From contig CDMY01001036.1 of assembly GCA_001179505.1 (NCBI GenBank), positions 62,001 through 126,000 of the forward strand: a stretch of 64,000 nt of DNA, written 5' to 3'. Made by a program: the position numbers and the translations under genes. The notes under the pieces were generated by a model. The model was given only the letters and a program-made list of their open reading frames with translations, made no database searches and was not told where the DNA came from. The first letter of the stretch is position 1. The number at the start of each line of letters is the position of its first letter. The DNA comes from Vitrella brassicaformis. Taxonomy: Eukaryota; Sar; Vitrellaceae. Below are positions 47,152 to 58,442 of this stretch, piece by piece.

Positions 47152-49451
47152 ATGAGTGAGTCTGCATCAAAGCGGCAGAGGCGGCCGGCGGCTGGGGGAG
47201 AGGAGCATGGCAACGAGGACGCCATGGTGGACGCAGATGGCCAGCAGCAGCAGCAGGCCACGGCATCGCACAGCATAGATTTGGAGGCCTTTGCTCATCA
47301 CTTCGGCCAGATTGTAAGTGGATCCACCAAACGAAACACTGACAAGCACACATCTTCATTGTGTCCTCTCTGTGTGTGTCATCTGCTCATTCAGCCTGTT
47401 GTCGTCGCCTACGTCTTTTCGTTTGTGTCGCTTCATTTGGTGGCGGCGCTGCCCCAGCGGCTGTGGCGCCACGTCGGCTGCCAGATCACCCAGCTGGTCA
47501 TGGACACCCACGACGCGGCCGAGCGGCGCTTCTGGTGCGGCCTGTCATTCGCTGAGGCCTTCGAGTGGGGCCGGCGGCTCACACGGCTCAAGTCTATTGT
47601 CGTCCGGTATCCCAATGGTCTCCGCGTCGCATATGCCCCGCTTGCAGAGAGGGTATCCCAGTGGCTGGAAAGGATGCTCGTGGACATTCTAGTGCGACGA
47701 GCTCCTGACTATCGCACTCTGCCGCGGGTGATCGACAAGATCGTCACGGCATTGGTGGAGGGGCACAGCGATGCACCCAGAGCTACGGCGGCAGCAGCAG
47801 GGCAAACTGAGCCAGCGGGGGGGACGTTGGAGTCGATCGAGTACAGCAATGGCGGATCGATCATAGTCGTCGACGAGGCCGAGGGTCGCGAGATCAGAGC
47901 TGCCGAACAGCTGGCGACGGCGCTCCCCCCGCCCCTCGACCCGCCCCTTACCCTCACATCCCTCACATCCGTCACAGGCTTGGCCTTAAACGAGGTGTAT
48001 CCCGGCCGCGGGCGGCACTGGCAGCTGCCGTCACTCGAGACGGTGCAGACGGTGGATTGCGAAGAGGTCCTGGGAAAGCTGGTGGCGACGTCGCGGCGCC
48101 TTAAGGAGCTGCAGGTGGAATTCACTCCTGACGTAATGGCAATGGCTGAGGAGCTGAGGTGTGTCCCTGTGGCCGAGGCCGGCCAGCCGGGGCCGCTGTC
48201 ACAGCTCGAGGACATCGGGACGCTCAGCATGTTGAGTCGAAGCGCTGAGGGGCTGGAGCGCCTTCAGGTATGCGATGAACCACACAAGATACACATGATC
48301 AGAGAGGGTGGGCGAGAGCCTGCTTGTGAGTTGCGTGTGTCTGCGTGTAGGCCGTTCTCGTCGACCGTGGCTGCCGCTCTATAAAGAAGTTCAGTGCTCA
48401 GCTCAGGGACTGGTACACCGACAGTCGCATCTTCGAGACCCTGCAGACCATCGAGGCCTTCACACGCACCGTGTGTGAGAGCCTTGAAATCCTCGACATC
48501 TCGATCAACATCGAAGACTTCGACCTGTCGCTCCTGTGCGACGTGCCCACGCGCCCGGAGCCCTCCCCCTTCGTGCAGAAGCACATCCAACAAGGCGCCG
48601 CAAAAGCCCTCTCGGCGTCTTTCGGCATACGCCCCCACCATCTCACCACCCCTCTCGACACGCCCAGCCGCGCTGCCATCGCCCTCGCACGATCCCTGAC
48701 CTTCCCCGAGGCGACGAGCGTGAGGGTGGTAGACCATCTGGAGTTCGCCGAGGAGGAAGTGCAGCCTGACCCGATTGTGCTCGACAGCATACCCGACAAC
48801 GCATTCCCCGCCGCGTCGTCCCTGGAGGTCTTCCCCCCCGGCCTCGCCATCGCGCGCAGGCTGGTGACCAAGATGCCGGCGGTCAAACGAATTGACCTTT
48901 GGTGGACGCACCCGACAGAGGCGGAGGCGGTGGGGGTGCTGCAGGCGGTGGGCGGGGACAGACACTTAGAGCACTTCGAGGCCAGAAGGGTGAAGGGCGT
49001 GGGCGAGGGCGGGCTGACGTGGGGCGACATAGCCGACCAGCTGCCGACCATCGCAAAAGTGAATATTAGTATAGAAGGTGAGCAGCAACCAATCGCCTTC
49101 ACCAGCTGTTTTCTACCTGTCGATTGTTGCGGTGACTGCTGCTTGCGTGTGTGTGCAGTGCCTGAGGAGTTGGGCGATGGCGATGCCGCTGGTGAGTTCG
49201 GCATTGCGTGTGTCAAGTCGCTGCTCAAGATCCGAGGCATCAAGCAGCTTACTTTCCGGCAGAAGCCGTTCGATGCCTTCGCACGGCTGATAGAGGATCG
49301 GACTCATGGCGACACCATCGAGGGGCTGGAGGGGCGGTATGACATCGGCTGGGGAAGAGATGATGACTTTACCACCACTGTGGTACAGTCGTTGTGGAAC
49401 GCCCTTACTGGCAAGCGGGATATCCTCGTTCTCAAACCTTTGGACACCTAA
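47152..49451 (+). CDS. Lineage-specific leucine-rich-like family, intact copy C
   Basis: Four exons (47152-47313, 47395-48267, 48351-49077, 49159-49451) give 684 residues with no lesion. The N terminus is basic then acidic and Gln-rich (MSESASKRQRR; DADGQQQQQATAS). Exon 2 begins with a helical block, LHLVAALPQRLWRHVGCQI, reminiscent of an F-box (weak). The remainder has irregular leucine-rich units such as LPSLETVQTVDCEEVLGKL, SRRLKELQVEF, MPAVKRIDL and LLKIRGIKQLTF, spaced roughly as in LRR proteins. I do not recognise the family. Introns 1 and 3 are each 81 bp and stop-free in frame, so retention would still give an open reading frame. Two broken relatives lie at 35100-37456 and 40541-42859 on the other strand. 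Confidence 0.82.
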
Positions 49452-50494
49452 CAGCGGACCACAGGTACGGTTTGGCCATCTTGGCTTCTTTTTCGTTTAT
49501 TTATTTATTCTTCTCGACGTATACATACAAACCTCGTTCTTATACTTCGATAACGGATTATGATACATAAAAGTCTATCTGACTTTTATGTATCTGTCGG
49601 GCCTCGCGTCTGTCGCCTTTTCTTGGCGTCGCTGCGACGGCCAGGGAGGGGATGGCTTCCGATCCGATGCTCATGCTGTCGTACCTGTCCCTGTTAGAGT
49701 TTCGTGTCCGTGTGGCCGCTGGCTGCATCTGTCAGCGGGTGGCTGCTGGTGCTGTGGGTTGATTGAGTGGGGTCACGGTCTGTTTGCCATATATGTGCAT
49801 TTGTCATGGTTCTGTGTGTCTTCCGTGTCTCCTCTCTATCGGTGGCACACAGAACGAATCGCAATGTCTGCCCTGCAATCGCAATGTCGTACTCGTCCAT
49901 TGACGTCCTGATGTTTATGGCGAATAAACACTCCCTGTCGTCCATCTGTTGGATTCGCCAGAGGGATGTACGGCATCGCTCATATCATCGCACAAGCTGG
50001 GAGGGAAAGAGGATAGCGTGCTTTCATGCGTAGCTGGTGTGTGGTAGGTAGACCGACTTTTTCTGGCCCGTCCCTGCCTGCCTCAAGTGCGCATTGGATC
50101 GATTTACTTTCCTGATGTGTCTGTTGTCAGTATAAGCCCCTTTTATGAAACGTTGTGCGTCCAATGCATGCATCTTCACCGTTGAAATCCATAAAGCAGA
50201 TCATTCATGAGCAAAGCGGAAGGAGAAGAGCCTCCCCATAGTGTCGACAAATAAGTATATTCCACACCTCCCTAGAAAACATCCTCATCTCACCTCTCAC
50301 TTGACACGACACCAACGAGAAAAGGCCGTACACGGGGCTCGTCAACTCACACACACACGGAGCAAAACATCCATCATCGATGTCGATGTCTGTCCATGAT
50401 CATCCAGCAGGCAGGCCTTCGCGCCTTCCCACGCAACACACACATAGATACTTACCTACACACAACACTCACTCGCCCACGATCAGTCACGCCT
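49452..50494. other. Intergenic between convergent genes
   Basis: About 1 kb. A small inverted repeat at 49568-49592 (CATAAAAGTC, five bases, GACTTTTATG) could form a hairpin. It lies 116 bp past the copy C stop, but I have no support for calling it a terminator. No exon seen. Confidence 0.55.
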
Positions 50495-51703
50495 TCACGC
50501 CTTCTGACCATTTTCCTTGCTTTTTCCCGGGCTCTCTCCCTCTCCCTGTCCACCGGTCTTATCGTTCTCATCAGCCGGCTCCACTGGGTCGCTCTCCTGC
50601 TGGGCTGCCTCAGCCTCAGCCTCAGCAGCAGCAGCAGCAGCAGGGTCGTCAATCGTCACAGTTGTGCAGTCGAGGGAGTCGGGTGAGAGGGAGAGGCGAT
50701 ATAGCTTGTCGAGTATGGCCACTCCCAGCGTCCCGGGGCCCTCGGCCACGTGCCGCGCCTCCCGTGCTGCCTGCTTGACGGCGGCGAGGGCCGTCACGGT
50801 GGCCAGGAAGGGGTCGCCTTTGCTCGACGTCAGAGCAGCTGCGCAGACGGCACCCACTGCGCACCCTGGAGTGCACACACAGACGCACAGACGCACAGAC
50901 ACACAGGCAGACAGAAACATGGGTGAAGACGACACAATCGCTGGCTGTCTTTGTGTTGATGGTCCATCTAGGTAGGCACCTGATCCAGTGATCTTGGTGA
51001 GCATCTTGACGTCTTGGCTGACCCTGCCGACCCTCTGGCTGACACTCGGCTTGTCAGCCACAACGTCGACCCCTCCCGTGATGGCCACCACACAGTCATA
51101 CTTGTCAGCCACGACCCTTGCGGCCTCGACGCTCTCCTCCGCCCCCTTCGGCGAGCTGTCGACGCCCTTGCCGCCTCCCGCCCTGCCGGCCAGTGTCATG
51201 ATCTCGCTGGCGTTGCCTTTGATGAGATCGGGGCGGCCCTGCTCAATGAGGTACTGGATCTGGTCGGTCCGGTACTCGGTCGCCCCCACCGCCACAGGGT
51301 CTACGATGAAGAAGGGCTGCGGCACGTCTGCTGACCGGCGGTAGTCTATGACGGCGTCGATGGCCTGGATCTGGGACATGTGCAGGCCCGTGTTGAAGTA
51401 CAGGGCCTGCGCAAGACGCGCGAACTGCGGGATCTGCACACGCAAGGAGGAGCACAGCCACAGGGGATGGAATGGATACCGATGGATGGAACGGATGTGA
51501 TGCATCCATGCCCTCGCCCACCCATTTTCCACCCATCCACGTGTGTGTCTGACCTCATAAGGGTTCTCGACCATTGCGGGCGATGCGCCGCACGCGAGGA
51601 GGAAGTCAGCCACCCGCTGCACCGATACCCTGTTGGTGATGCATTGGACGAGAGGATTGGACTCCCGGAGGGCACGCCAATAAACAGAGAGGGGATGAGG
51701 CAT
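50495..51703 (-). CDS. thiM: Hydroxyethylthiazole kinase (thiamine salvage)
   Basis: Phosphorylates 4-methyl-5-(2-hydroxyethyl)thiazole with ATP for thiamine salvage. Three exons (51554-51703, 50980-51433, 50495-50865) give 324 residues. Family landmarks: NPLVQCITNRVSVQRVADFL, LLACGASPAMVENPYE, VDPVAVGATEYRTD, LIKGNASEIMTLAGR, VAITGGVDVVAD and the anion-hole glycines in ITGSGCAVGAVCAAAL. The catalytic Cys of bacterial ThiM corresponds to the Cys in GSGCAVG. A ~55-residue acidic Ala/Glu/Pro-rich tail beyond the usual domain is lineage-specific. No leader is obvious. It diverges from the PRMT gene with 203 bp between starts. Confidence 0.93.
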   Translation of the reverse strand: MPHPLSVYWRALRESNPLVQCITNRVSVQRVADFLLACGASPAMVENPYEVRHTRGWVENGWARAWMHHIRSIHRYPFHPLWLCSSLRVQIPQFARLAQALYFNTGLHMSQIQAIDAVIDYRRSADVPQPFFIVDPVAVGATEYRTDQIQYLIEQGRPDLIKGNASEIMTLAGRAGGGKGVDSSPKGAEESVEAARVVADKYDCVVAITGGVDVVADKPSVSQRVGRVSQDVKMLTKITGSGAYLDGPSTQRQPAIVSSSPMFLSACVSVRLCVCVCTPGCAVGAVCAAALTSSKGDPFLATVTALAAVKQAAREARHVAEGPGTLGVAILDKLYRLSLSPDSLDCTTVTIDDPAAAAAAEAEAEAAQQESDPVEPADENDKTGGQGEGESPGKSKENGQKA

Positions 51704-51906
51704 CGATGCATCATACGCTCACACTCGGGGAGGAAGGCAAGGGTTTCTTACCCTGTAACCCTGAAGGTTCCTGCACACCTCCAACATCTGAGCCGCTGAA
51801 GACTCCCTCTTTCTTTGCCTCTCATCACCATCAATCTGCCCCTGCCCTGGATCTTCCCATCTATCGTCCGTCATCTATCTATCGGCCTGATCGCATCTGG
51901 CTGACC
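51704..51906. promoter_or_regulatory. Divergent promoter interval between thiM and PRMT-like gene
   Basis: 203 bp between opposing start codons. CATCTATC repeats lie near 51859-51882; no known thiamine-responsive element was recognised. Confidence 0.45.
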
Positions 51907-53869
51907 ATGAATTTCGCTCAGCGGAGATCAGGGGTTACCATCTTCGGCAGTACGGAGGGCCACATGCGTCTGGCGGGCCGGTTCTGGCGCAGGTCCAACC
52001 GGCACACGCCGCAGGTGGTGCGGGTGCCCAACCCTCAGGGCCCTCCGCCGCCCATCAGCTACTCATTCATGTGGATACTCGGCATGGACACTGTCAGGCT
52101 CGACTGCTTCCAACAGGCACTCACCCAGTTCGCCAGGGACAAATCCATCCTCGGTGAGTCGGGAGAGAGGGAGGGAGGGAGGGAGGGAGGGAGAGAGGCA
52201 GACGGGCAGACAGACAAGGCAGATCAGACAGGGCGAGCGAGCAAGGAAGAGCTCCCGTCCTTTGCACTGACTGGCCCTTCTGTTTGTTTGCCTGTATGTA
52301 TGTATGTGTGATGCGATGCTCCCTCCCCTTTGACTCATGAATCCATTAGTGAATCGTTGCGGCCCTGCGATCAAGATGGTGGAGAAGTGCATGCAGGCCA
52401 GCGTCCGGCACGTGTATCTCGTGGAGCCCCACCAGGACGCCTGGGAGCTGGCCGCTCGGTGGCTGGAGCAGCGCAAATGGATGCTCCAGGAGACCTTTGC
52501 CTACCCGGGGGACTCTCGCGGCTTGGACGCACAGGACAACGTCTATTACAAGGAGTTGAGACGCAAGGGCTTTGGGTTCGACAGGGCCAGGTGGGTCAGC
52601 CGGTTCAGCCATGGCGTGGGGTACCCCAAGGTCAACATCTTCCGCCAGATCACCGAGACGCCCAACGAGGTCAAGGCTGACGTCCTCGTCCACGAGCTGT
52701 CGGGCAACCTGGCCAGCGAGCAGGGAAGCATACTGGACGTCATCAGGGCCAAGAAGAAGGTCCTCGTTACGGGCGGCAGGGTGCTGCCCGGGGTGGTCGA
52801 GACGTGGATCGCTCCCGTGGCTCCGCTCAGGCTCTCGTGGTACGACAGGTACCGCAACTGGCGATGGTGGAATATATGGCCAAACGAAGAGGAAGAGGGC
52901 CTCTATGACGTCAGGAAGTTCCCTCGTGAGCGGGGCGGGGCGGGCCGCGCACACAAAACAGGCCACTGAGTCTTTCCTCGTGTGTCTTGCTCTCTCTCCT
53001 TCCCTCCCTCCCTGCATCCCTCCCTGCCTGCCTCTCTCCTTGGTTCAGTCGATTTGCTCTTGGCGCCCCCGCAGCTGTTCGAGCGGTACGACCTCAACAG
53101 CCACGTCCGCGACTTGCAGAAGAGCCTGCAGCAGACGCGGGAGCTGTCCTTCACCCTGCCCTACGACTCCCAGCTGGCCGGCTTCGTCATTTTCATGCGC
53201 TCGGTGCTCGTGGAGCCGGCGCAAGCCAGCCCAGACAATGTCGCTGAGCAGGCCAGCCGGGGGGAGGACAGCTCAGAGGAGAAACAGCAGCCAAAGACCG
53301 GTCTGGAGGGTGCGTTGCGGAGCAAGATTGCGGAGCTGGAGACCCAGCTGGAGAAGGGCAAGGGCAAGAAGAGGAAAGTGGCGCTGATGGGGCTCAGCAG
53401 GGGGGAGCAGTGGGCGAGATCCGTCACGACTGACAACGAAGCCAACAAGGGCATGGTGGCCTACGACACCCTCAACGACACCACGAGCTTCAACCCCTAC
53501 TACCTCCACCTGTGGAACCCGCCACTCGAGCCACCCGAACTGGAACTTGATGACTCCGACAAGGCAAGCACTGTGCGTGGGGTGCGGCCGTACACGCACA
53601 CAGACAGACAGACAGACAGACACGGTGCCTGTGTGTGTGGTGTGTGTGGTGTGCATTGATTGTATGCATGTCTGCAGGAGAATGTGGTTGAGTCGTTGTG
53701 GCAGGACGCCCCGTGCGACGTGCCTCTGAAGGTGCGGTGCAGCGTCGACGCACGCTACCCGGCCGCCATGTACTCGATCACCGCACAGTGGATGAACGAG
53801 AGGAAGAGCTACTGGTGGGGCGGCAGAGAGGTCCTCGCCAAGGCCAACCCACACACTTTACCCGACTGA
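51907..53869 (+). CDS. Divergent protein arginine methyltransferase-like protein
   Basis: Four exons (51907-52153, 52350-52925, 53049-53572, 53678-53869) give 512 residues. The layout follows class I PRMTs: a DTVRLDCFQQAL segment resembling the D-x-VR-x-x-x-Y-x-x-AI pre-motif, then RHVYLVEP (like KVYAVE), and HELSGNLASEQGSILDVI at the double-E loop (SEWMG...E), followed by LVTGGRVLPGVVETWIAPV. The glycine-rich SAM loop is degenerate (NRCGPAIKMVEKC instead of DVGCGTG), so activity is doubtful. The C-terminal half has a Lys/Glu coiled-coil insert and a WNPPLEPPELE stretch. Exon 3 could instead end at 53563 with a GC donor (AAG|GCAAGC). Family assignment is moderate. Confidence 0.65.
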
Positions 53870-54529
53870 CTGCCAGTGGCGGTGAGCAGCTCAGTGGTGG
53901 GTGGGCGAGTAGAGGGGGCGGAGGGAGGGAACGACAAGACGGCCGCAGCCAATCGGTGAATGGGGGCAGGGAAAGAGGGCTGATTGGTAGGTAGATGGAT
54001 GGATGGATGGACACGTTCATGAAGTGCATCAATGTGCCTGCTGTCTAGCGCTCATGCATTCATGTCCGTGTTGTGGGTGGGTGGGCGGGTGACTCGAATG
54101 CTCGAATGAATGAATGGTGTGCGCACTCCTTCTCTTTCTGAATCTTCGGGCTTTCCATTGGCATGAAGTCTCGTCTGTCCGTCCATTCACATACATGGAC
54201 GTACGTGCACGTGCATTGACACGAGACACGTACCACATCTGGTACGTCAGGCAGGACAATGCCCTCCCCGTCTCCCCCGTCATGTAGGGCACGCACGTCT
54301 CGAGATGTGACTGAGAGCACATCTGTCGGTATCACGTCTCTCACAACCTTAGATAGGTAAGACAAGTGTCACGAAACAGCTGAGTGTGAGCCTGTTGGTG
54401 TGTTCTCGTCCTCGGGGAGCCGGCTGGCTTGGAGCCACTCAGGCCTTGTTGGTGGGCACCGAGTGACGCCTGAAACTCGCCGTTGCCCGTTGCTGCTCGA
54501 CAGCTGACGAAACACAAACACACATACGG
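53870..54529. other. Intergenic, no gene seen
   Basis: (GGAT)n near 53994-54011 and an ACGTACGTGCACGTGCA palindrome-like patch near 54198-54214. No coding signal. Confidence 0.6.
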
Positions 54530-56965
54530 GTATGCACAAAGATACCTTCTTCCTTTCGATTCCTTCCGCAGTCAGCTCACCGCTCTGTGTTTCAGTGCGT
54601 GGCCTCGATGGCGGACATCACCATCGCCTGGAAGAGATGCGCATCGCCCTAGAGACACGTGCTGCACACAACACCGCACAAAGCAACAGCACACAAAGTC
54701 TCTTTCTGTGCATCGAGAGGGTAAAAGTGGATCAACTGGGGCTCTCTCTGTGCCTACAAGCGTTCTTAGGTGGAGCATCCCGTTTAGCGCGTGTTTGGTC
54801 GAAGTGACCGATGGCCTTCTCCGACGGCCTGAAGATGCACACGTTAATCGATGTGCCGTATTGTGATTTCGCCTCTGCATTGCCTCCCAGCTTACGTGGA
54901 AAGGAAAGCTTCACGTTTCGGCCGCCTTCGGTAGAGCGGCTCTTGACTCAGAGAAGCCACGTACGTTACGACCGCAGTCAAGTTGCCTATCCTATATTTT
55001 ACACACACACAGCGAGCAAGGCGGAACAGTGAATGCTCGTAGGGTAGGCATTTTGTTGGTGCTGTTGGCATCGCTCACCTGTGGTAATAGCGTTCCTTAG
55101 TGTTTTCTCGAGCCAGATGCCTCTGCATTCTCGAGCTGCTTGTCAGTGTCCTGTCGCTTCACGGGGCCCCACGTTCGGACGCGGAGACAACGGCGCACGT
55201 CACCAACACCACACAAGTGCGCCTCTTCTGCTCGCTGACAGTCTGCTTGTCTCTCGCTGCCCTCTCAGCTGTTGCATGGTCACATCGGCTGATGGTGGTT
55301 GGTTCTCGACTTCTACATCAGCTGAGGCAGTTGAGGCCGTCTCTCGTTGCATAGCGCTGCTGGTCCACTCATTCTGCGACCTCCTGCTGTACTTGGTGAG
55401 ATCCATAGAAAGATCGCGGGATGAAGACACAATCAGGCGGAGAGGCATTGGGGGAGACACCACTTCTCTGATCGATGCGCCGCTCAGCACCACGTGCGCA
55501 GAGCATAAGGTAACGGTCTCACGTAGAACATTCCCGAGCGACCCAGCCACCACTGCCGGAAGCCTGACCACCGTCAGCCGCTCACTGAGCGACGTCGCCA
55601 GCCGTAAGAAGACCACAGTCCCCTATGGTCGTTGGCTTCCATCAGCCGCCCACTTGCCGCACAGTGGTCGCACCGCTTGGGCCTTCATCTCTCCAGTCGC
55701 CTGTAGGTGCGCGGTCTCTGCCTGCTAAAGGTCCGCTCGCGATAGCTGACCAAGAGGACCCAACAGGAACTGCTGGGCTGGGCACTGACTGGCACCTGAG
55801 CCAAACACAAATGTGCACACACACAAAGTGTATGAATAGATACTCTCTTCCTTTCAATTCCTTCCGCAGTCAGCTCACCGGTCTGCATGTCAGTGCGCGG
55901 CCTCGATGGCGGACATCACCATCACCTGGCATCGCTTTGACGAGACACGCGCTGCACAAGCACCACACACAGCACACAAAGTCTCTTTCTGTTCTGTGCA
56001 TCAAGTGGGTCAAAGTGATCAGGTGAGCTCTCCGTGTGCTTACTTACAGTCGTTTTCGGTTTGCACTGCACCATCCCGTTGAGTGTGTGTTTGGTCACGG
56101 TGCGGCCTTCTTGGAATGGCCAGTCTTCCAGTAATGGCCGGCTCCGACGACCTGAAGATGCACACGTTGATCGATTCGATGTGCCGTGTTGTGATTTTGC
56201 CTGTGCATCCCTCCCAGCGCTCACATCAAAAGGAGACCTTCACGTATTGGCCTGGACGCCTGGGTGTGTCGGCTTCACCATGCGGTAGAGCGTATCTTGC
56301 CTCAGGGAACCGACTCACGTGGCCGTCAACAACATCACGACTCGCATTGACCGCTGGGCACATACACACAGAGCGAGCAAGGCGTATGGTGATGCTCGGA
56401 GGGTACGCATTTTGTTGGTGCTGCTGGTATCGCTCACCTGTGGTAACAGCGTTCCTTAGCGCTCTTTCGTGCCAGATGCCTCTGCATTCTCGAGCTGCTT
56501 GTCAGTGTCCTGTCGCTTCTCGGCGCCCCACATGCGAAAGCGCAGACGACGGCGCACGTCACCAACACCACACAAGTGCGCCTCTTTTGCTGGCCTTGTG
56601 TCGTGCCCTCTCAGCTGCTGCATGGTCACATCGGCTGGTGGTGGTTGGTTCTCGACTTCTACATCAGCTGAGGCAGTTGAGGCCGTCTCTCGTTGCATAG
56701 CGCTGCTGGTCCACTCATTCTGCGACCTCCTGCTGTACTTGGTGAGATCCATAGAAAGATCGCGGGATGAAGACACAATCAGGCCGAGAGGCATTGGGGG
56801 AGACACCACTCCTCTGATCGATGCGCCGCTCAGCACCACGTGCGCAGAGCATAAGGTAACGGTCTCACGTAGAACATTCTCGAGCGACCCAGCCACCACT
56901 GCCGGAAGCCTGACCACCGTCAGCCGCTCACTGAGCGACGTCGCCAGCCGCAAGAAGACCATCAG
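54530..56965. repeat. Second tandem duplication (units ~54530-55620 and ~55830-56965)
   Basis: Two direct units of about 1.1 kb with strong but interrupted identity. Shared blocks include CTTCCGCAGTCAGCTCACCG, GCCTCGATGGCGGACATCAC, CCTGAAGATGCACACGTT and a near-identical ~350 bp 3' block around CTCAGCACCACGTGCGCAGA. Small indels scatter through the 5' half. About 200 bp of unique sequence separates the units. ORFs on both strands cross the 3' block (minus 55200-55616 and 56456-56962; plus 55081-55728 and 56469-56987), so strand of coding, if any, is unresolved. Confidence 0.82.
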
Positions 56966-57338
56966 GACACACGCGGCAGTGGAGTAGGGCTCTTTTGCGA
57001 GACACAGCAGTCTCCTGCGGGGTCAGCGTCCACAGACAAACGCCGGTACAGTAGATGGCGCACAGGGCCACCAAGTGACCCAGCCGGACATCCACCACGA
57101 CTTGCGTCGACACCAGCAGCTGCCTCTCCGGTCTCTCGTCTATCGTCAACGGCTGATCATTCGCCGCATTCCCCTCACCCCTCACCCCTCCCCCCCGCAG
57201 CGTCTCCACCATTAGCGAGCCCCAAAACACCGGCTGTGCCACCACTGTGAAGAAGAACGCACGCTGAGATGTCGAGTCAAGCACCGCCTCAACCACGAGC
57301 CCAGCATTATCACCAACACCACCGCCGTTCACCGACAT
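56456..57338 (-). CDS. Hypothetical membrane-type protein, model uncertain
   Basis: A minus-strand ORF starts at ATG 57338 (MSVNGGGVGDNAGLVVEAVL) and contains two hydrophobic stretches (AFFFTVVAQPVFWGSLMV; LGHLVALCAIYCTGVCLWTL). It runs off frame near 57000. An overlapping minus-strand ORF (56962-56456) continues with LMVFLRLATSLSERLTVV and GSLENVLRETVTLCSAHVVL. The frames differ by one and no normal-length intron joins them, so either a base is wrong, the locus is broken, or the ORFs are fortuitous. The downstream ORF lies in the second tandem duplication, and its copy at 55616-55200 lacks the upstream part. No family recognised. Confidence 0.35.
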
Positions 57339-57489
57339 TTCCCCGCCCCCTCCTCCACCCAGGCACCCTGTCTGTTCCTTCTCGCTCCTGTATCTGCTCG
57401 TCTGGTCCTTGAGTGGTCATGAATGGTGTGATACATGTGTGTGATGCGATGCCGATCTTGTCTAAGCAGCGGAACAGTTGTGGGAGGGA

Positions 57490-58271
57490 TCAGAAGCGGA
57501 ATCGGCGCAGCGGCTCCCTCCTCTCTAGCTCCTCCCGGCGCTGCAGCGCCTCATCCCTCCGCCTCTGCATGGCCGCGGTCACCAGGGTCGCCACTCTTGG
57601 CAGCCTGGGGCCGGGCGCAGCAGGGGGGTGGGGCGATTGGATGACGGGGGCAGGGGGAGGTGAGGAGAGGCTGAGCCCTCCCTCCGACTCTTCTTCCTCC
57701 TCCCCGGCCTCAGAGGAGGCCATATACCCTGAGCTGCTGACGCTCGAGGCGGTGGAAAGGGCTCGCCGGGCCGGGGGGAGGGTGAGAGGGCTGAGTTCGC
57801 CCAGCGGCCGCGGCACCTGTCCCAGCGGTGTGACAGGGGTGCCTGTCTGCGAGTGGAGGGACGGGGTCGAGGGTGCTCGGGGGTGGAGGGGCGGAGACTG
57901 GCAGGGCGACGGCACCAGCGACGGCGGCACAGGCAGCAGCTCAGGCGTCATGACGCCTGCAGTAGAACCAAAGGAACGCAGAATGAATGCATGCATGAGT
58001 TGAATGCTTCGAAATGGAAGCGCAGTCCGAATCTTGCATGTCGCATGCCCCGTCTTATCTGCCTTGGCCTACCTGCGGCCTCGCGAGCAGGGCGGTAGTC
58101 GACGACGCTCCCCAGGCGGGCAGCTGCATTGCCCTCGAGGGCGGCCAGTGGGAGGGCGGCGGCGGCGGCTGGGCGAACAAAGGCAGCCTCTTGAAAGGGC
58201 AAGAGCCCGAGGTCGACGGAGAAGTGGCTCACCATCATTTGCAGTGATCTCTTTTTGGGGGGCGAGCTCAT
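57490..58271 (-). CDS. Small protein of unknown function
   Basis: Two exons (58073-58271, 57490-57956) join in phase to 221 residues. The N-terminal exon encodes MSSPPKKRSLQMMVSHFSVD and an Ala-rich stretch. The second is Pro/Ser-rich with an acidic run (EAGEEEEESEGG) and a basic C-terminal helix (MQRRRDEALQRREELERREP) ending LRRFRF. Low-complexity composition prevents family assignment. The basic tail could bind nucleic acid or act as a coiled coil (guess). It diverges from ARM-RING B with 171 bp between starts. Confidence 0.65.
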
Positions 58272-58442
58272 GCGGCCTCAGTTTCACGGAGCTTCTGATG
58301 ACGCAGCAGGTGCCGGCAATATCTATCAACAGAACTGAGGAGGATGCGGGTACGAGAAAGAAAGAAAGAAACGAAAAAGATCCTCGAACAAAGATGCACA
58401 GATCTGCCCTACTGGCCGTGGTGTTGTGTGCAGGTCGTTCGC
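58272..58442. promoter_or_regulatory. Divergent promoter interval
   Basis: 171 bp between start codons of the 58271 minus gene and ARM-RING B, including a (GAAA)n-like run near 58350-58380. Confidence 0.45.

Noticed and set aside
49568-49592. Hairpin CATAAAAGTC...GACTTTTATG as a rho-independent-type terminator
   Set aside because: Nuclear eukaryotic context, AT-rich weak stem and no U-tract; more likely a chance palindrome or fragment of an unknown element.
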